This document shows, piece after piece, positions 52,413-61,777 of a DNA stretch of 64,000 nucleotides (its first letter is position 1; each line of letters opens with the position of its first letter). The stretch lies in NCBI GenBank assembly GCA_963716525.1, contig OY970315.1:1116001-1180000 (forward strand). The letters run 5' to 3'. A model generated the notes under the pieces. That model did no database searches. It had not been told where the DNA came from and saw nothing but the letters and a program-made list of their open reading frames with translations. The position numbers were made by a program, and so were the translations under genes. The DNA is from JBBREP01 sp963716525 (lineage in GTDB: Bacteria > Actinomycetota > Acidimicrobiia > IMCC26256 > PALSA-610).

Positions 52413-55113
52413 GCGCCGAACTGCGGCGGCGGATCGCTTTCTCGGTCTCGACGAGCAGGTACGCGACGAGCGCGATCAGGGTGATGCGTATCCAGGCGGC
52501 TGCGTCGAGGGGGGCACTTTGGAAGAGTTGCTGCATGAACGGTGCGTAGGTGAAGGCGAGTTGGAGTCCGATCATCAGCGCGGCGCCGGCGAGCAGGAAC
52601 CGGTTGGTGAAGACACCGAGGCGAACGAATGACCGTTCGAGTGAGCGGCAGTTCAGGAGATAGGCAAGCTCGATCATCACGAAGGCGTTGACCACGATCG
52701 TCCGGGCCTCGTCGGTACTTGCCCCTCGTTGTTGTTCCCACTGGAAGAGCGTGAAGGCGGCGGCGAGCAGGACTCCGGCGACCAAGAGAATCCGCATGAC
52801 GAGCGGTCGGTCGAGAATGGGCTGAGAGGATCGCCGCGGCTGGCGTTGCATGATTCCGGCTTCTTTGGGCTCGAACGCGAGCGTGAGACCGAGCGTGATC
52901 GATGTCGCCATGTTGAGCCACAGGATCTGGATGGGCAGGATCGGAAGCGTGCTGCCGGCGATGATCGCGGCGAGTACGATGAGCCCTTCGCCCGCGTTCG
53001 TCGGCAAGCTCCAGACGATGAACTTGGTGAGATTGTCGAAGATGCCGCGCCCCTCTTCGACCGCCGCTTCGATGGAGGAGAAGTTGTCGTCGGCGAGCAC
53101 CATGTCGGCGCTTTCCTTGGCGACTTCTGTGCCGGCGCGACCCATCGCTATCCCGATGTCAGCCTGCTTGAGCGCAGGGGCGTCGTTGACGCCGTCGCCG
53201 GTCATTGCGACGACGTGATGCCGAGCTTGCAGCGTTTCGACGAGGCGGAGTTTCTGTTCGGGGGACACGCGCGCGAACACTGACGTGCGTTCGACGAGAT
53301 CGGCGAACTCGTCGGGGGAACACGCGGCAAGCTCGAGCCCGGCGACTGCCTCCAAGGCTGTTCCCGGCGTACCGATACCGCAGCGTCGGGCAATCGCGGT
53401 CGCGGTCGCGATGTGATCACCGGTGATCATCTTCACTTCGATGCCGGCCTCGTGACAGGCGGCAACGGCGGCGATCGCGTCGGGCCGTGGCGGGTCGGCC
53501 ATTGCCTGCAGTCCGAGGAACGTGCAACCTGGCGAGGGCGGCTGTTGGTCTTGGAGCGCTTGGAAGAAGCTCTCGGGCGCCTCGGCGAATGCGAGCACAC
53601 GCAACGCTTGGCCAGCGAGTTCATCCGTCGCGCGCAGCACCGCGTCACGATCCAGTCTCGCCGGCTTTCCCGTGCCGTCGAGCGCGCACGTGCACATGGC
53701 AAGGATCCGTTCTACCGCGCCCTTCATGTACACGACTCCGCCAGGTCCGGGCGGAGGCTCGTGGAGTGACGCCATGTATCCGTTCGCCGAGTCGAACGGA
53801 ATCGCGTCGACACGGGGCATGCGACGGTGCGCTTCGGTCGCGTTGATACCGGCTTTGCGGGCCGAGGTGATGAGTGCGCCTTCCGTCGGGTCTCCGACCA
53901 CGTCCCAACCGTCATCGCGCTCTACGAGTTGCGCGTCATTGCACAACGCCCCGGCGAGGAGACACTGTTGCAATGCCGGTTGCCGCTGCGGCTCGACCGG
54001 CACGCCGTCGCGCTGATACCCGCCAAGCGGCGAATAGCCGGTACCCTCGACCTCGAACTGCTCCCCGCCCGCCAGCACGCGCTGGACCGTCATCTGATTC
54101 TCGGTGAGCGTGCCCGTCTTGTCGGTGCAAATGACAGTGGTGCTTCCGAGCGTCTCGACCGCGGGAAGACGGCGGACGATCGCACGCCGTCGCGCCATCC
54201 GCGCGACGCCGATCGCGAGGGTGATCGTCACCGCGGCCGGGAGCCCCTCGGGGATCGCGCCGACCGCCAACGCGACCGCCGCATTCACCATGTCGTCCCA
54301 CGCTTCACCGCGCGTCACGCCGAGCACGAACGTCAACACGGCCAGGCCGAGGATCGCATAGGTCAAGAGTTGGCTGAACTGCCCGATCTTGCGGGTGAGC
54401 GGCGTCTGGACACCCTCCGCCGCGCCGACGAGGCGATGGATCTGCCCCATCTCGGTCTCGGCCCCGGTGCCCACCGTGATCCCGCGGGATCGACCGGCCA
54501 CGACGAGCGTCCCGGAATAGGCCATGTTGGTGCGATCCGCCAGCGCAGTCTCGGCGGGCAACTCCAACGGTGACTTCTCCACCGGCAGAGACTCCCCGGT
54601 GAGCGCGGACTCGTCGACGAGGAGTCCGTTCGTCTCGATCAGGCGAAGGTCGGCCGGAACCTTGTCGCCCGCGTCGAGTACCACGAGATCGCCGGGGACT
54701 ATCTCCGACGATTGCAACGCGAGGTGCTGACCGTCGCGAACCACACACGCCGAGGTGTGCACCATCGCGACGAGGGCTTCGAGCGCCTGCTCGGCACGGG
54801 ATTCCTGCACGAACCCGACGGCCGCGTTGAGCAGCACCACACCGATGATCACTGCGGTGTCCGCAACATCACCGAGCAACAACGTGAGCACGCTCGCGAC
54901 GAGCAACACGTAGATGAGGGGGTGCTGAAACTGGGCGAGGAATCGTCGCCACGTGCTGCGCTGCTCGAGACGGGGGAGCACATTCGGACCGAAGTGCTGG
55001 TGACGGGTTCGCGACTCGCGGTCGCTCAAACCCGCGCCGAGGTCCGTCTCGAGCAACAGGACGACCTCGTGGACGGCAAGCCCGTGGTGGTCGTGCCCTC
55101 GCTCGTCGATCAC
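52390..55113 (-). CDS. P-type cation-transporting ATPase, type II (Ca2+/Mg2+-like)
   Basis: A 907-residue pump. Order: N-terminal cation-ATPase region (LSDRESRTRHQHFGPNVLP), TGES actuator motif (SALTGESLPVEK), M4 GAIPEGLPAAV, phosphorylation site CTDKTGTLTEN, nucleotide-domain KGA (MKGAVERI), MITGDHIATA, and hinge TGDGVNDAPALKQADIGIAMG. About ten membrane helices. The PEGL sequence in M4 marks type II ATPases such as CtpF, so Ca2+ (or Mn2+/Na+) export is most likely. Its 3' end overlaps the convergent DinB gene by 23 bases. Confidence 0.9.
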   Translation of the reverse strand: MIDERGHDHHGLAVHEVVLLLETDLGAGLSDRESRTRHQHFGPNVLPRLEQRSTWRRFLAQFQHPLIYVLLVASVLTLLLGDVADTAVIIGVVLLNAAVGFVQESRAEQALEALVAMVHTSACVVRDGQHLALQSSEIVPGDLVVLDAGDKVPADLRLIETNGLLVDESALTGESLPVEKSPLELPAETALADRTNMAYSGTLVVAGRSRGITVGTGAETEMGQIHRLVGAAEGVQTPLTRKIGQFSQLLTYAILGLAVLTFVLGVTRGEAWDDMVNAAVALAVGAIPEGLPAAVTITLAIGVARMARRRAIVRRLPAVETLGSTTVICTDKTGTLTENQMTVQRVLAGGEQFEVEGTGYSPLGGYQRDGVPVEPQRQPALQQCLLAGALCNDAQLVERDDGWDVVGDPTEGALITSARKAGINATEAHRRMPRVDAIPFDSANGYMASLHEPPPGPGGVVYMKGAVERILAMCTCALDGTGKPARLDRDAVLRATDELAGQALRVLAFAEAPESFFQALQDQQPPSPGCTFLGLQAMADPPRPDAIAAVAACHEAGIEVKMITGDHIATATAIARRCGIGTPGTALEAVAGLELAACSPDEFADLVERTSVFARVSPEQKLRLVETLQARHHVVAMTGDGVNDAPALKQADIGIAMGRAGTEVAKESADMVLADDNFSSIEAAVEEGRGIFDNLTKFIVWSLPTNAGEGLIVLAAIIAGSTLPILPIQILWLNMATSITLGLTLAFEPKEAGIMQRQPRRSSQPILDRPLVMRILLVAGVLLAAAFTLFQWEQQRGASTDEARTIVVNAFVMIELAYLLNCRSLERSFVRLGVFTNRFLLAGAALMIGLQLAFTYAPFMQQLFQSAPLDAAAWIRITLIALVAYLLVETEKAIRRRSSALSSRRSR

Positions 55114-55172
55114 CAGTCAATCCTCGCGGCGCTCGGCGCGGCGGCGGCAGCGGCTTTGGTCACGCATGAACT

Positions 55173-55186
55173 CCGACGAAGGACCC
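55173..55186 (-). promoter_or_regulatory. Weak DosR-box-like site before the P-type ATPase gene
   Basis: On the minus strand this reads GGGTCCTTCGTCGG, about 60 bases before the ATPase ATG. It agrees with natural mycobacterial DosR sites such as GGGACCTTCGGCCC at ten of fourteen positions. That is weak. The rest of 55114-55332 is the promoter region of two divergent genes. Confidence 0.2.
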
Positions 55187-55332
55187 TGCCAAACGGGCCA
55201 CAGACAGCAACGTCCGGCGTTGCATTCAAGGTGAGGCAGGCACCGACCGACATGCTTCGGGTGGGTTGTCACGGTGCCCCAAGCGGCACGAGCGGCCGGT
55301 CGTCAGTCACCGCCTTGACAGGGTGACTGCTG

Positions 55333-56679
55333 ATGCCGAGCGTTGGGGATATCACTGCCGCGGTGCGCGATGCCGTCGATCCGACGTCGTTGCTGCAACG
55401 GGTCGCTGATCGGACGCTGGAAATCATTCCTGCTGCTGCGGGCGTCGCGATCGGCCTGGTCAGTGGTCGGAGCGTGACCTATGTCTGCGGCGCCGGCGAC
55501 GGCGGCGCTCCGTCGGTCGGAACAACGGTTGAGGTCCACGCGAGCTTGAGCGGGCTCGCTGTGCAGTCGGGGCGCATCGTGCGCTCGCATGACACCCAGC
55601 GCGACCCGCGCGTCGATGCGGCCGCGTGCCACAGGCTCGCGGTGGCGTCGTTGGTCTGCATCCCACTGTGCAGGGCACACGAGATGTTCGGCGTCATGGC
55701 CGTCAACGCGCCCGTCACGCACGCATTCAGCGAAGCCGACGTCGCGGCCCTGACACGCCTGGCTGACTTCGTGAGCATGGCCGTCGGTTCGGCCTGCGAT
55801 CTGCACCGGGCAAGCAGTCAGCTCCTCGAATCTGGCCGCCCGCCCGCCGAGGCCGGGGCATCGACGGACCCGCCCGGCACATCCGATGATGCAACTGGCC
55901 GGTACGTGATGGGCGTGCTGGACCCAGACGCCGCCGACCGGATGGAATCCCGGCTGCGCGTCAGGCACGTACTCGACCATCCCGATGTGATCGGGCTGGT
56001 GTTCCAACCGATCGTCGACCTGCTCTCAGACCAGGCCGTGGCCGTCGAGGCGCTCGCCCGCTTCAATGCCATCCCGATTCGCCCGCCGGACATGTGGTTC
56101 GCCGATGCGCGCCGGGCCGGCCTTGGCCTCGAGCTCGAGATGCTCGCGGTAACTCGCGCGCTCGAACAACTCGGTGGGCTCCCCGACACCTTGTCGGTCA
56201 CGATCAACGCCGGCCCCGAAACGATTGTCAGTTCGCAGCTGCGACGCGCGCTCCTCGACCTTCCCGCCCGGCGGATCGTTCTCGAACTCACCGAGCACAC
56301 AGCCTTCGACGACTATCCCGCCCTCGCCGGCACCCTCATGGCGCTGCGGCGGGCAGGGATACGAATCGCGGTCGACGACGCCGGCTCCGGCTACTCCAGC
56401 CTCACGCACATCCTCCAGCTCGCGCCCGACTTCATCAAGCTCGACCGCGAACTCGTGACCGGCATCGACGTCGATCCGGTGCGCCGGGCCCTTGTGACAT
56501 CACTCGTCACCTTCGCGGGCGACACCGGCGCGGAGATCCTCGCCGAAGGCGTCGAAACCAAAGACGAACTGCAGGCGGTCCGGCGCCTCGGTGTCCGCTA
56601 CGCGCAGGGCTACTACCTCGGGCGCCCGGTCCCACTCGCCGCGCTCACGATGCAACACGCACCGAACGTGTACCGCTGA
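55333..56679 (+). CDS. GAF-EAL cyclic-di-GMP phosphodiesterase
   Basis: A 448-residue cytoplasmic protein. Residues about 15-160 are a GAF domain (LQRVADRTLEIIPAAAGVAI, ASLVCIPLCRAHEMFGVM). Residues about 200-440 are EAL: VEALARFNA, INAGPETIV, LELTEHTAFDD, VDDAGSGYSSL, KLDRELV and ILAEGVETKDE. All metal and catalytic residues are present. It lacks GGDEF. It would hydrolyse c-di-GMP in response to a ligand or redox cue. It is divergent from the ATPase gene. Confidence 0.88.
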   Translation: MPSVGDITAAVRDAVDPTSLLQRVADRTLEIIPAAAGVAIGLVSGRSVTYVCGAGDGGAPSVGTTVEVHASLSGLAVQSGRIVRSHDTQRDPRVDAAACHRLAVASLVCIPLCRAHEMFGVMAVNAPVTHAFSEADVAALTRLADFVSMAVGSACDLHRASSQLLESGRPPAEAGASTDPPGTSDDATGRYVMGVLDPDAADRMESRLRVRHVLDHPDVIGLVFQPIVDLLSDQAVAVEALARFNAIPIRPPDMWFADARRAGLGLELEMLAVTRALEQLGGLPDTLSVTINAGPETIVSSQLRRALLDLPARRIVLELTEHTAFDDYPALAGTLMALRRAGIRIAVDDAGSGYSSLTHILQLAPDFIKLDRELVTGIDVDPVRRALVTSLVTFAGDTGAEILAEGVETKDELQAVRRLGVRYAQGYYLGRPVPLAALTMQHAPNVYR

Positions 56680-56787
56680 GCGCGTATCGGACCACTCGCG
56701 ACGCCGAGACGAGCAGCCACGCCTACGACGGCATCCTCGACGCGCACGCTCAGGCACGACCCCGATGTTGTGGAACTGACGACATTG

Positions 56788-56871
56788 CGGAGGGACTGGG
56801 ATTCGAACCCAGGGGGCTCATCACCCAACGGTTTTCAAGACCGTCCCATTCGGCCGCTCTGGCACCCCTCC
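56788..56871 (-). tRNA. tRNA-Ser(UGA)
   Basis: An 84-base class II tRNA. The acceptor GGAGGGG pairs with the 3' TCCCTCC; CCA is not encoded (CAA follows). Anticodon loop CTTGAAA in stem ACGGT/ACCGT gives anticodon TGA, reading UCA and other UCN codons. The long variable arm and TGGGTTCGAATCCCA arm are typical. It lies 22 bases after the serS stop on the same strand. Confidence 0.95.
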
Positions 56872-56893
56872 GTACGACAGCGTACGGCGCTGC

Positions 56894-58153
56894 TCAAGGC
56901 GGCGGTTCGATGTAGCTCCGGCCGCCCATGAACGGCTGCAGCACTTCGGGGATGCGGAAGCCGCCGTCGGGATCCTGGTAGTGCTCGAAGAGGTAGACGA
57001 GCGTGCGACTGATGGCGCACGCCGTGCCGTTCAGGGTGTGCACGAGCTGGGTGCCGCGATCGGTCTTCACACGCGTGCCCACGCGCCGGGCCGAGTACTC
57101 GAGATAGTTCGAGCACGACGTGGCCTCGCGGTAGCGGCCCTCCGAAGGCAACCACACCTCGATGTCGAACTTCTTCGCCGCCGCGGGACCGAGGTCGCCC
57201 GCAGCCACGTTCACCACTCGGTAGGGCAGGCCGAGACCGCCCACGATGCTCTCCTCCATCGCGAGGATGCGCTCGTGCTCGTTCCACGAGCTCGACGGCT
57301 CGCAGTAGACGAACATCTCGAGCTTGTCGAACTGGTGCACACGAAAGATGCCACGCGTGTCCTTGCCGTACGTGCCGGCCTCGCGGCGGAAGCACGACGA
57401 ATAGCCGACGTACCGCAACGGCAATGCGCCGGCCGCGAGTGTCTCCTGGCGATGCAACACCGCGAGCGGCACCTCGGCCGTGCCCACGAGGAACAGCTCG
57501 CCACCGTCGACCTCGTACACCTGCGCGCGATCGGTGGGGAAGAAGCCGGCCTCCTCCATCGTGCGTTCGCGCACGAGCACCGGCGGCACGACGGGCGCGT
57601 AGCCCTCGGCGACCACCTTCGCGAGCACCCACTGCAACAGCGCGAACTCGAGCAGGACGGCGTCGCCCATGAGATAGGCGAAGCGGCTGCCCGCGATCTC
57701 GGACGCACGCTCGCGGTCGACCCAACCGAACCCTTCCGCGAACGCCGCGTGGTCAGCCGGAGGCGCGCCGGCCGGGAGCGAGCCGACAGCCCGCACCACC
57801 TCGCCCTCGTCCTCTCCGCCATCGGGCACGCTCGCATCGGCGGGATTCGGCACCTGCAGCACGCGGGTCCGCAGTTCGGGCTCCACCACCGCGAGCGCGG
57901 CCTCGGCCGCCGCGAGCTCCTCCTTCAACGCCGTCGCGGCGGCAATCTTGGCCGGGCGCTCCTCCTGCGACGCGCGGCCGATCTCCTTGCTCGCCGCGTT
58001 CTGCCGCGCCCGCAGGGCCTGCACCTCGTTGTCGAGCGCGCGGCGGCGCGCCTCGAGCGCGAGCACCTCGTCGAGCAGGCCCGGCGCCACCCGCTTGCGC
58101 TCCACCCCGGCGCGATAGGCGGGATCGTCGGCGAGGCGCCGGAGGTCGATCAT
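56894..58153 (-). CDS. serS: Seryl-tRNA synthetase
   Basis: A 419-residue class II synthetase. The start MIDLRRLADDPAYRAGVERK leads the N-terminal coiled-coil tRNA-binding arm (residues about 25-105). Motif 2 is FRREAGTYGKDTRGIFRVHQ and motif 3 GTACAISRTLVYLFE. GTAEVPLAVL is the serine-binding strand. It charges the tRNA-Ser encoded 22 bases downstream, and the one at 40283. It is divergent from pgi by 79 bases. Confidence 0.95.
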   Translation of the reverse strand: MIDLRRLADDPAYRAGVERKRVAPGLLDEVLALEARRRALDNEVQALRARQNAASKEIGRASQEERPAKIAAATALKEELAAAEAALAVVEPELRTRVLQVPNPADASVPDGGEDEGEVVRAVGSLPAGAPPADHAAFAEGFGWVDRERASEIAGSRFAYLMGDAVLLEFALLQWVLAKVVAEGYAPVVPPVLVRERTMEEAGFFPTDRAQVYEVDGGELFLVGTAEVPLAVLHRQETLAAGALPLRYVGYSSCFRREAGTYGKDTRGIFRVHQFDKLEMFVYCEPSSSWNEHERILAMEESIVGGLGLPYRVVNVAAGDLGPAAAKKFDIEVWLPSEGRYREATSCSNYLEYSARRVGTRVKTDRGTQLVHTLNGTACAISRTLVYLFEHYQDPDGGFRIPEVLQPFMGGRSYIEPPP

Positions 58154-58232
58154 GCCCGCGGCCGCAGAGCGCTCATGGAGGTGCGATCGTACGCGCCGGC
58201 CTTCGCGACGGACGCTCCCTACACTCGGCGCG

Positions 58233-59669
58233 GTGCAGGACACCGTGAACGAGCTCGTCGAACAGCGCGCCGCCACGCGCCTGTTCGAGGGCGATCACAC
58301 GCTGTGGTCGCCCGATCCCACCGAGATCACCAACCGCCTCGGGTGGCTCGACGAGCCCGGCCGCATGCTCGACGCACTCGGTGCGGTGCAACAGGCCAGC
58401 GACGGCGCGCGCGCGACCGCGGCATCGACCACGTCGTGTGGTGCGGCATGGGCGGGTCGAGCCTCTTCCCCGAGCTACTCGCCGGCTCGGGACTCGTCGC
58501 GCCCGGTGCGCCCAGCTTCACCGTGCTCGACACGAGCCACCCGGCTGCCGTGCAACGCGCGGCCGAGGCCGCGGAGCACGCGTCGCCGCTCTACGTCTTC
58601 GCGTCGAAGTCGGGCGGCACGATCGAGACCCGCTCGCAACTCGACTTCTTCTGGGAACGCTGCGGCGACCCGGCGCGCTTCGCCGTGGTCACCGACCCGG
58701 GCTCCGCGCTCGACCGGCTCGCCACCGAGCGCAACTTCGCCGCGGTGCACCACGCCACACCCACGATCGGCGGGCGCTATTCGGCGCTGTCGCACTTCGG
58801 GATCGTCGCCGCGTCGCTCCTCGGCGTCGACGTGCGGGCGATGCTCGATGCCGCGCGCGCGATGGCCGACGAGTGCCGGCCCGACACCGCCGGCAATCCG
58901 GGGTTGCAGCTCGGCGCGCTGCTCGGCGGGAACGCGCGCAACGGGCGCGACAAGGCCGTCCTCGACGCGCCGTCCGCGTTCGCGCAGTGGCTCGAGCAGC
59001 TGATCGCGGAGTCCACCGGCAAGCACGGCAAGGGAATCCTGCCGGTGCCGGGCGGCGTGGCCGACGCCGACGGCCCCGACCGGGTGCGCGTGTCGTATGG
59101 GCGTGGCGGCGACCTCGACCTCGGACCCGTCGACGTCACGAGCGACGCAGCCGCGCTCGGCCGCGAGGTGATGCGCTGGGAAATCGCCACCGCGCTCGCC
59201 GGCGCGCTGCTCGCCATCAACCCGTTCGACCAGCCCGACGTGGAGGCGGCCAAGCAGGCCGCGTCGAAGGTGCTCGCCGACGGCCCCGGCGACATCCCCA
59301 CTGTGCCGCTCGACGAGGCGCTCGCGGGCGCGGGGCCGGGCCGCTACGTGGCCCTGCAGGCCTTCGTCGATCCTGACGGCCCGGTCGCGGCCAGTCTCGC
59401 CGACCGCCGCGCCGGCGCGCGCGACCGCACCGGCGCCGCGGCGACGGCCGCGCTCGGCCCCCGCTACCTCCACTCCACAGGGCAGCTCCACAAGGGTGGC
59501 CCGCCGTCGGGCGTCTTCGTGCAGATGCTCGACCGCGACCTGCCCCACCTTCGCGATCCCGGGCCGCGACTACGGCTTCCACGACCTCATCACCGCGCAG
59601 GCCGCGGGCGACTACGCGGCGCTGCGCGCCCGCGATCGGCCCGTCGCGCGCGTCGCCACTGATTGGTGA
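58233..59669 (+). CDS. pgi: Glucose-6-phosphate isomerase (two frame breaks)
   Basis: About 478 residues from GTG 58233: MQDTVNELVEQRAATRLFEG. The frame breaks at about 58404-58416 in a long GC run (DGAR then DRGIDHVVWCGMGGSSLF, the SIS-domain phosphate loop). It breaks again at 59541-59550, where tgccccacc has one C too many: DLP then TFAIPGRDYGFHDLITAQAA, ending at 59669. Other motifs: ASKSGGTIETRSQ, GNPGLQLGALLG, INPFDQPDVEAAK. The layout resembles the isomerase half of actinobacterial transaldolase/phosphoglucose isomerase fusions. gnd and pgl follow. Confidence 0.85.
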
Positions 59670-59697
59670 CGCCCGCGTCCACAGGGCGAGCACACGA

Positions 59698-59729
59698 AGA
59701 AGCCGGCTCGCGGGCACGAGCCGGCTTCT
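59698..59729 (+). terminator. Terminator after pgi
   Basis: agaagccggctcg (59698-59710) pairs with cgagccggcttct (59717-59729), a 13-bp perfect stem with loop cgggca, 28 bases past the pgi stop. No U-tract. The rest of 59730-59950 contains a second small inverted repeat (gtcacgc-cga-gcgtgac, 59817-59833) and possible tiny ORFs on both strands that I cannot support. Confidence 0.7.
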
Positions 59730-59950
59730 CGGGTTCAGGCGCTTGGGGGTACGCCTCCCGACACCGGCCCAGGCCTGGGGGTTGGCCCGTCGTGAAGATC
59801 CGGCCGATGTCGAGTGTCACGCCGAGCGTGACCGCTTCAGTAGTACCGGCGGGTGGCACGGGCCCCAAGTCGCGCGGCCGCCGGCGCTGAGATCGCACCC
59901 AGGAACGACCGTCATGCGTGCGGGCGCGGGCGATGGGCAAGACTGCGGGT

Positions 59951-61006
59951 ATGGAGCTCGCAATGGTGGGACTCGGACGGATGGGTGCTGGGCTGTCGCG
60001 GCGCTTGATGGCCGCGGGTCATCGCGTGGTGGCACTCGACGTCGACGCCTCGGCGGTCGACGCGCTGGCCCACGACGGCGCGGTGGGCGTGCACTCGCAC
60101 GAGGAGCTCGTGCGCGCGATGACACCGCCTCGCGCGGTGTGGCTCATGGTTCCGGCCGCGTACACGCAGTCGACTCTCGAAGCCCTCGCCGCCGCGCTCG
60201 AGCCTGGTGATGCGATCATCGACGGCGGCAACAGCGATTGGCGCGACGACATCGCGCGCGCCGCGCAGCTCGCGAAGCAGCAGCTGCACTACGTCGACAT
60301 CGGCACGAGCGGCGGCGTGTTCGGCGAGCAGCGCGGCTTCTGCCTGATGATCGGCGGCGAACCCGACGTGGTGCAGCGCCTCGTGCCGATCTTCGACGCG
60401 CTCGCGCCCGGGCTCGATGCCGCGCCGCGCACGTACGGCCGCGACGGCGAGCCGTCACCCGCCGAGAAGGGCTGGCTGCACTGCGGCCCCAACGGCGCCG
60501 GCCATTTCGTGAAGATGGTGCACAACGGCATCGAGTACGGCCTCATGGCCGCGTACTCGGAGGGGCTCGCGGTGCTGCAACAGGCCGGCGCCGGCGCGCA
60601 GGCCCGGCCGGTGAGCGCGGAGATCGCGCCCCTCGTGCACCCAGAGCACTACCGGTACGAGCTCGACCTGGCCGAGATCGCCGAGGTCTGGCGGCGCGGC
60701 AGCGTGATCCCGTCGTGGCTGCTCGACCTGCTGGCGGTGGCACTGCAGGAGTCGCCCACGCTCGCCGAGTTCGGCGGGCGGGTCTCCGACTCGGGTGAGG
60801 GCCGATGGACCGCGGAGGCCGCGATCGCGCTCGGCGTGCCGACGCCGGTGCTCACCGGCGCGTTGCAGTCACGCTTCGCGTCGCAGGGCTCGGCGACGTT
60901 CGCGGGCAAGATCCAATCGGCGCTGCGCAAGCAGTTCGGTGGGCACGCCGAAATGCCCACCGCGCCGCCGGAGCATCCGAAGTCACCACCGCCGACGACC
61001 GCCTGA
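59951..61006 (+). CDS. gnd: 6-phosphogluconate dehydrogenase, decarboxylating
   Basis: A 351-residue enzyme of the shorter (GntZ/YqeC-type) branch. MELAMVGLGRMGAGLSRRLM gives the dinucleotide site, and DGGNSDWRDD and GTSGGVFGEQRGFCLMIGG the substrate loop. GPNGAGHFVKMVHNGIEYG holds the catalytic lysine and H-N. It oxidises 6-phosphogluconate to ribulose 5-phosphate with CO2 release; the short form is often NAD-linked. It is followed after 11 bases by pgl. zwf is not in the window. Confidence 0.93.
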   Translation: MELAMVGLGRMGAGLSRRLMAAGHRVVALDVDASAVDALAHDGAVGVHSHEELVRAMTPPRAVWLMVPAAYTQSTLEALAAALEPGDAIIDGGNSDWRDDIARAAQLAKQQLHYVDIGTSGGVFGEQRGFCLMIGGEPDVVQRLVPIFDALAPGLDAAPRTYGRDGEPSPAEKGWLHCGPNGAGHFVKMVHNGIEYGLMAAYSEGLAVLQQAGAGAQARPVSAEIAPLVHPEHYRYELDLAEIAEVWRRGSVIPSWLLDLLAVALQESPTLAEFGGRVSDSGEGRWTAEAAIALGVPTPVLTGALQSRFASQGSATFAGKIQSALRKQFGGHAEMPTAPPEHPKSPPPTTA

Positions 61007-61017
61007 ACGGAGCGACG

Positions 61018-61723
61018 ATGGCCGACCTCGAGCTGCACGTCTACGCCGACGCCGACGAGCTCGGCCGCGGCGCGGCCGATCACATCGCCTCCAAACTCCA
61101 GTGGGCCATCGAGCGCAACGGCACCGCGACACTCGGTGTATCCGGCGGCAGCAGCCCGCGGCTGATGTTCGAGGCGCTCGCGCGCCACCCCGTCGGCTGG
61201 CACGACGTGCACGTGTTCCAGGTGGACGAGCGCATGGCGCCCGACGGTGATCCGGCCCGGAACCTCACCATGCTGCAGTCGTTGCTCGTCGACGTGGTCG
61301 ACCTCCCTGCCGATCACGTGCACCCGATCTCGGTGCGCGACGACCTCGGCGCCGCGGCGCGCGACTACGAGCAGACGCTGCGCGCGGTGTGCAACGGCGT
61401 GCTCGACGTGGTGCACCTCGGTCTCGGCGACGACGGCCACACCGCGTCGCTCGTACCGAACGACCCGGTGCTCGGCGTGGAGGACCGGCTCGTGGGCCAC
61501 ACCACCACGCCGTACCAGGGGCATCGAGCGCGTGACGTTCACGTACCCCACGATCAACGCGGCCCGCCACATCGTCTGGCTGATCGAGAGCGCCGCGAAG
61601 GCGCCGATGGTCCGCCGGCTCGTCGCCGCCGACGACTCGATCCCGGCCGGCCGCGTGCTCCAGGACCGCGCCGCGGTGTTCTGCGACGAGGCCGCAGTTT
61701 CGTCGCTGCTCGACGGCAAGTAG
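61018..61723 (+). CDS. pgl: 6-phosphogluconolactonase (frame broken)
   Basis: About 235 residues from ATG 61018. LGVSGGSSPRLMFEAL (phosphate loop), VHVFQVDERM and GLGDDGHTASLVP (catalytic histidine) are the family signature. The frame breaks at 61518-61521, where caggggcatc has one G too many; after TTTPYQ it continues GIERVTFTYPTINAARHIVW to the stop at 61723. It hydrolyses 6-phosphogluconolactone between zwf and gnd. Intact order and spacing with gnd argue that the break is an error. Confidence 0.88.
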
Positions 61724-61777
61724 CCTCGCCCCGGCTTGTTACTGGCGGGATACGAGACGACGAAGAGGTCGAGACAG

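Noticed and set aside
59730..59950. Small ORFs on both strands between pgi and gnd
   Set aside because: No ribosome-binding site, no conserved motif, and each direction looks equally plausible.
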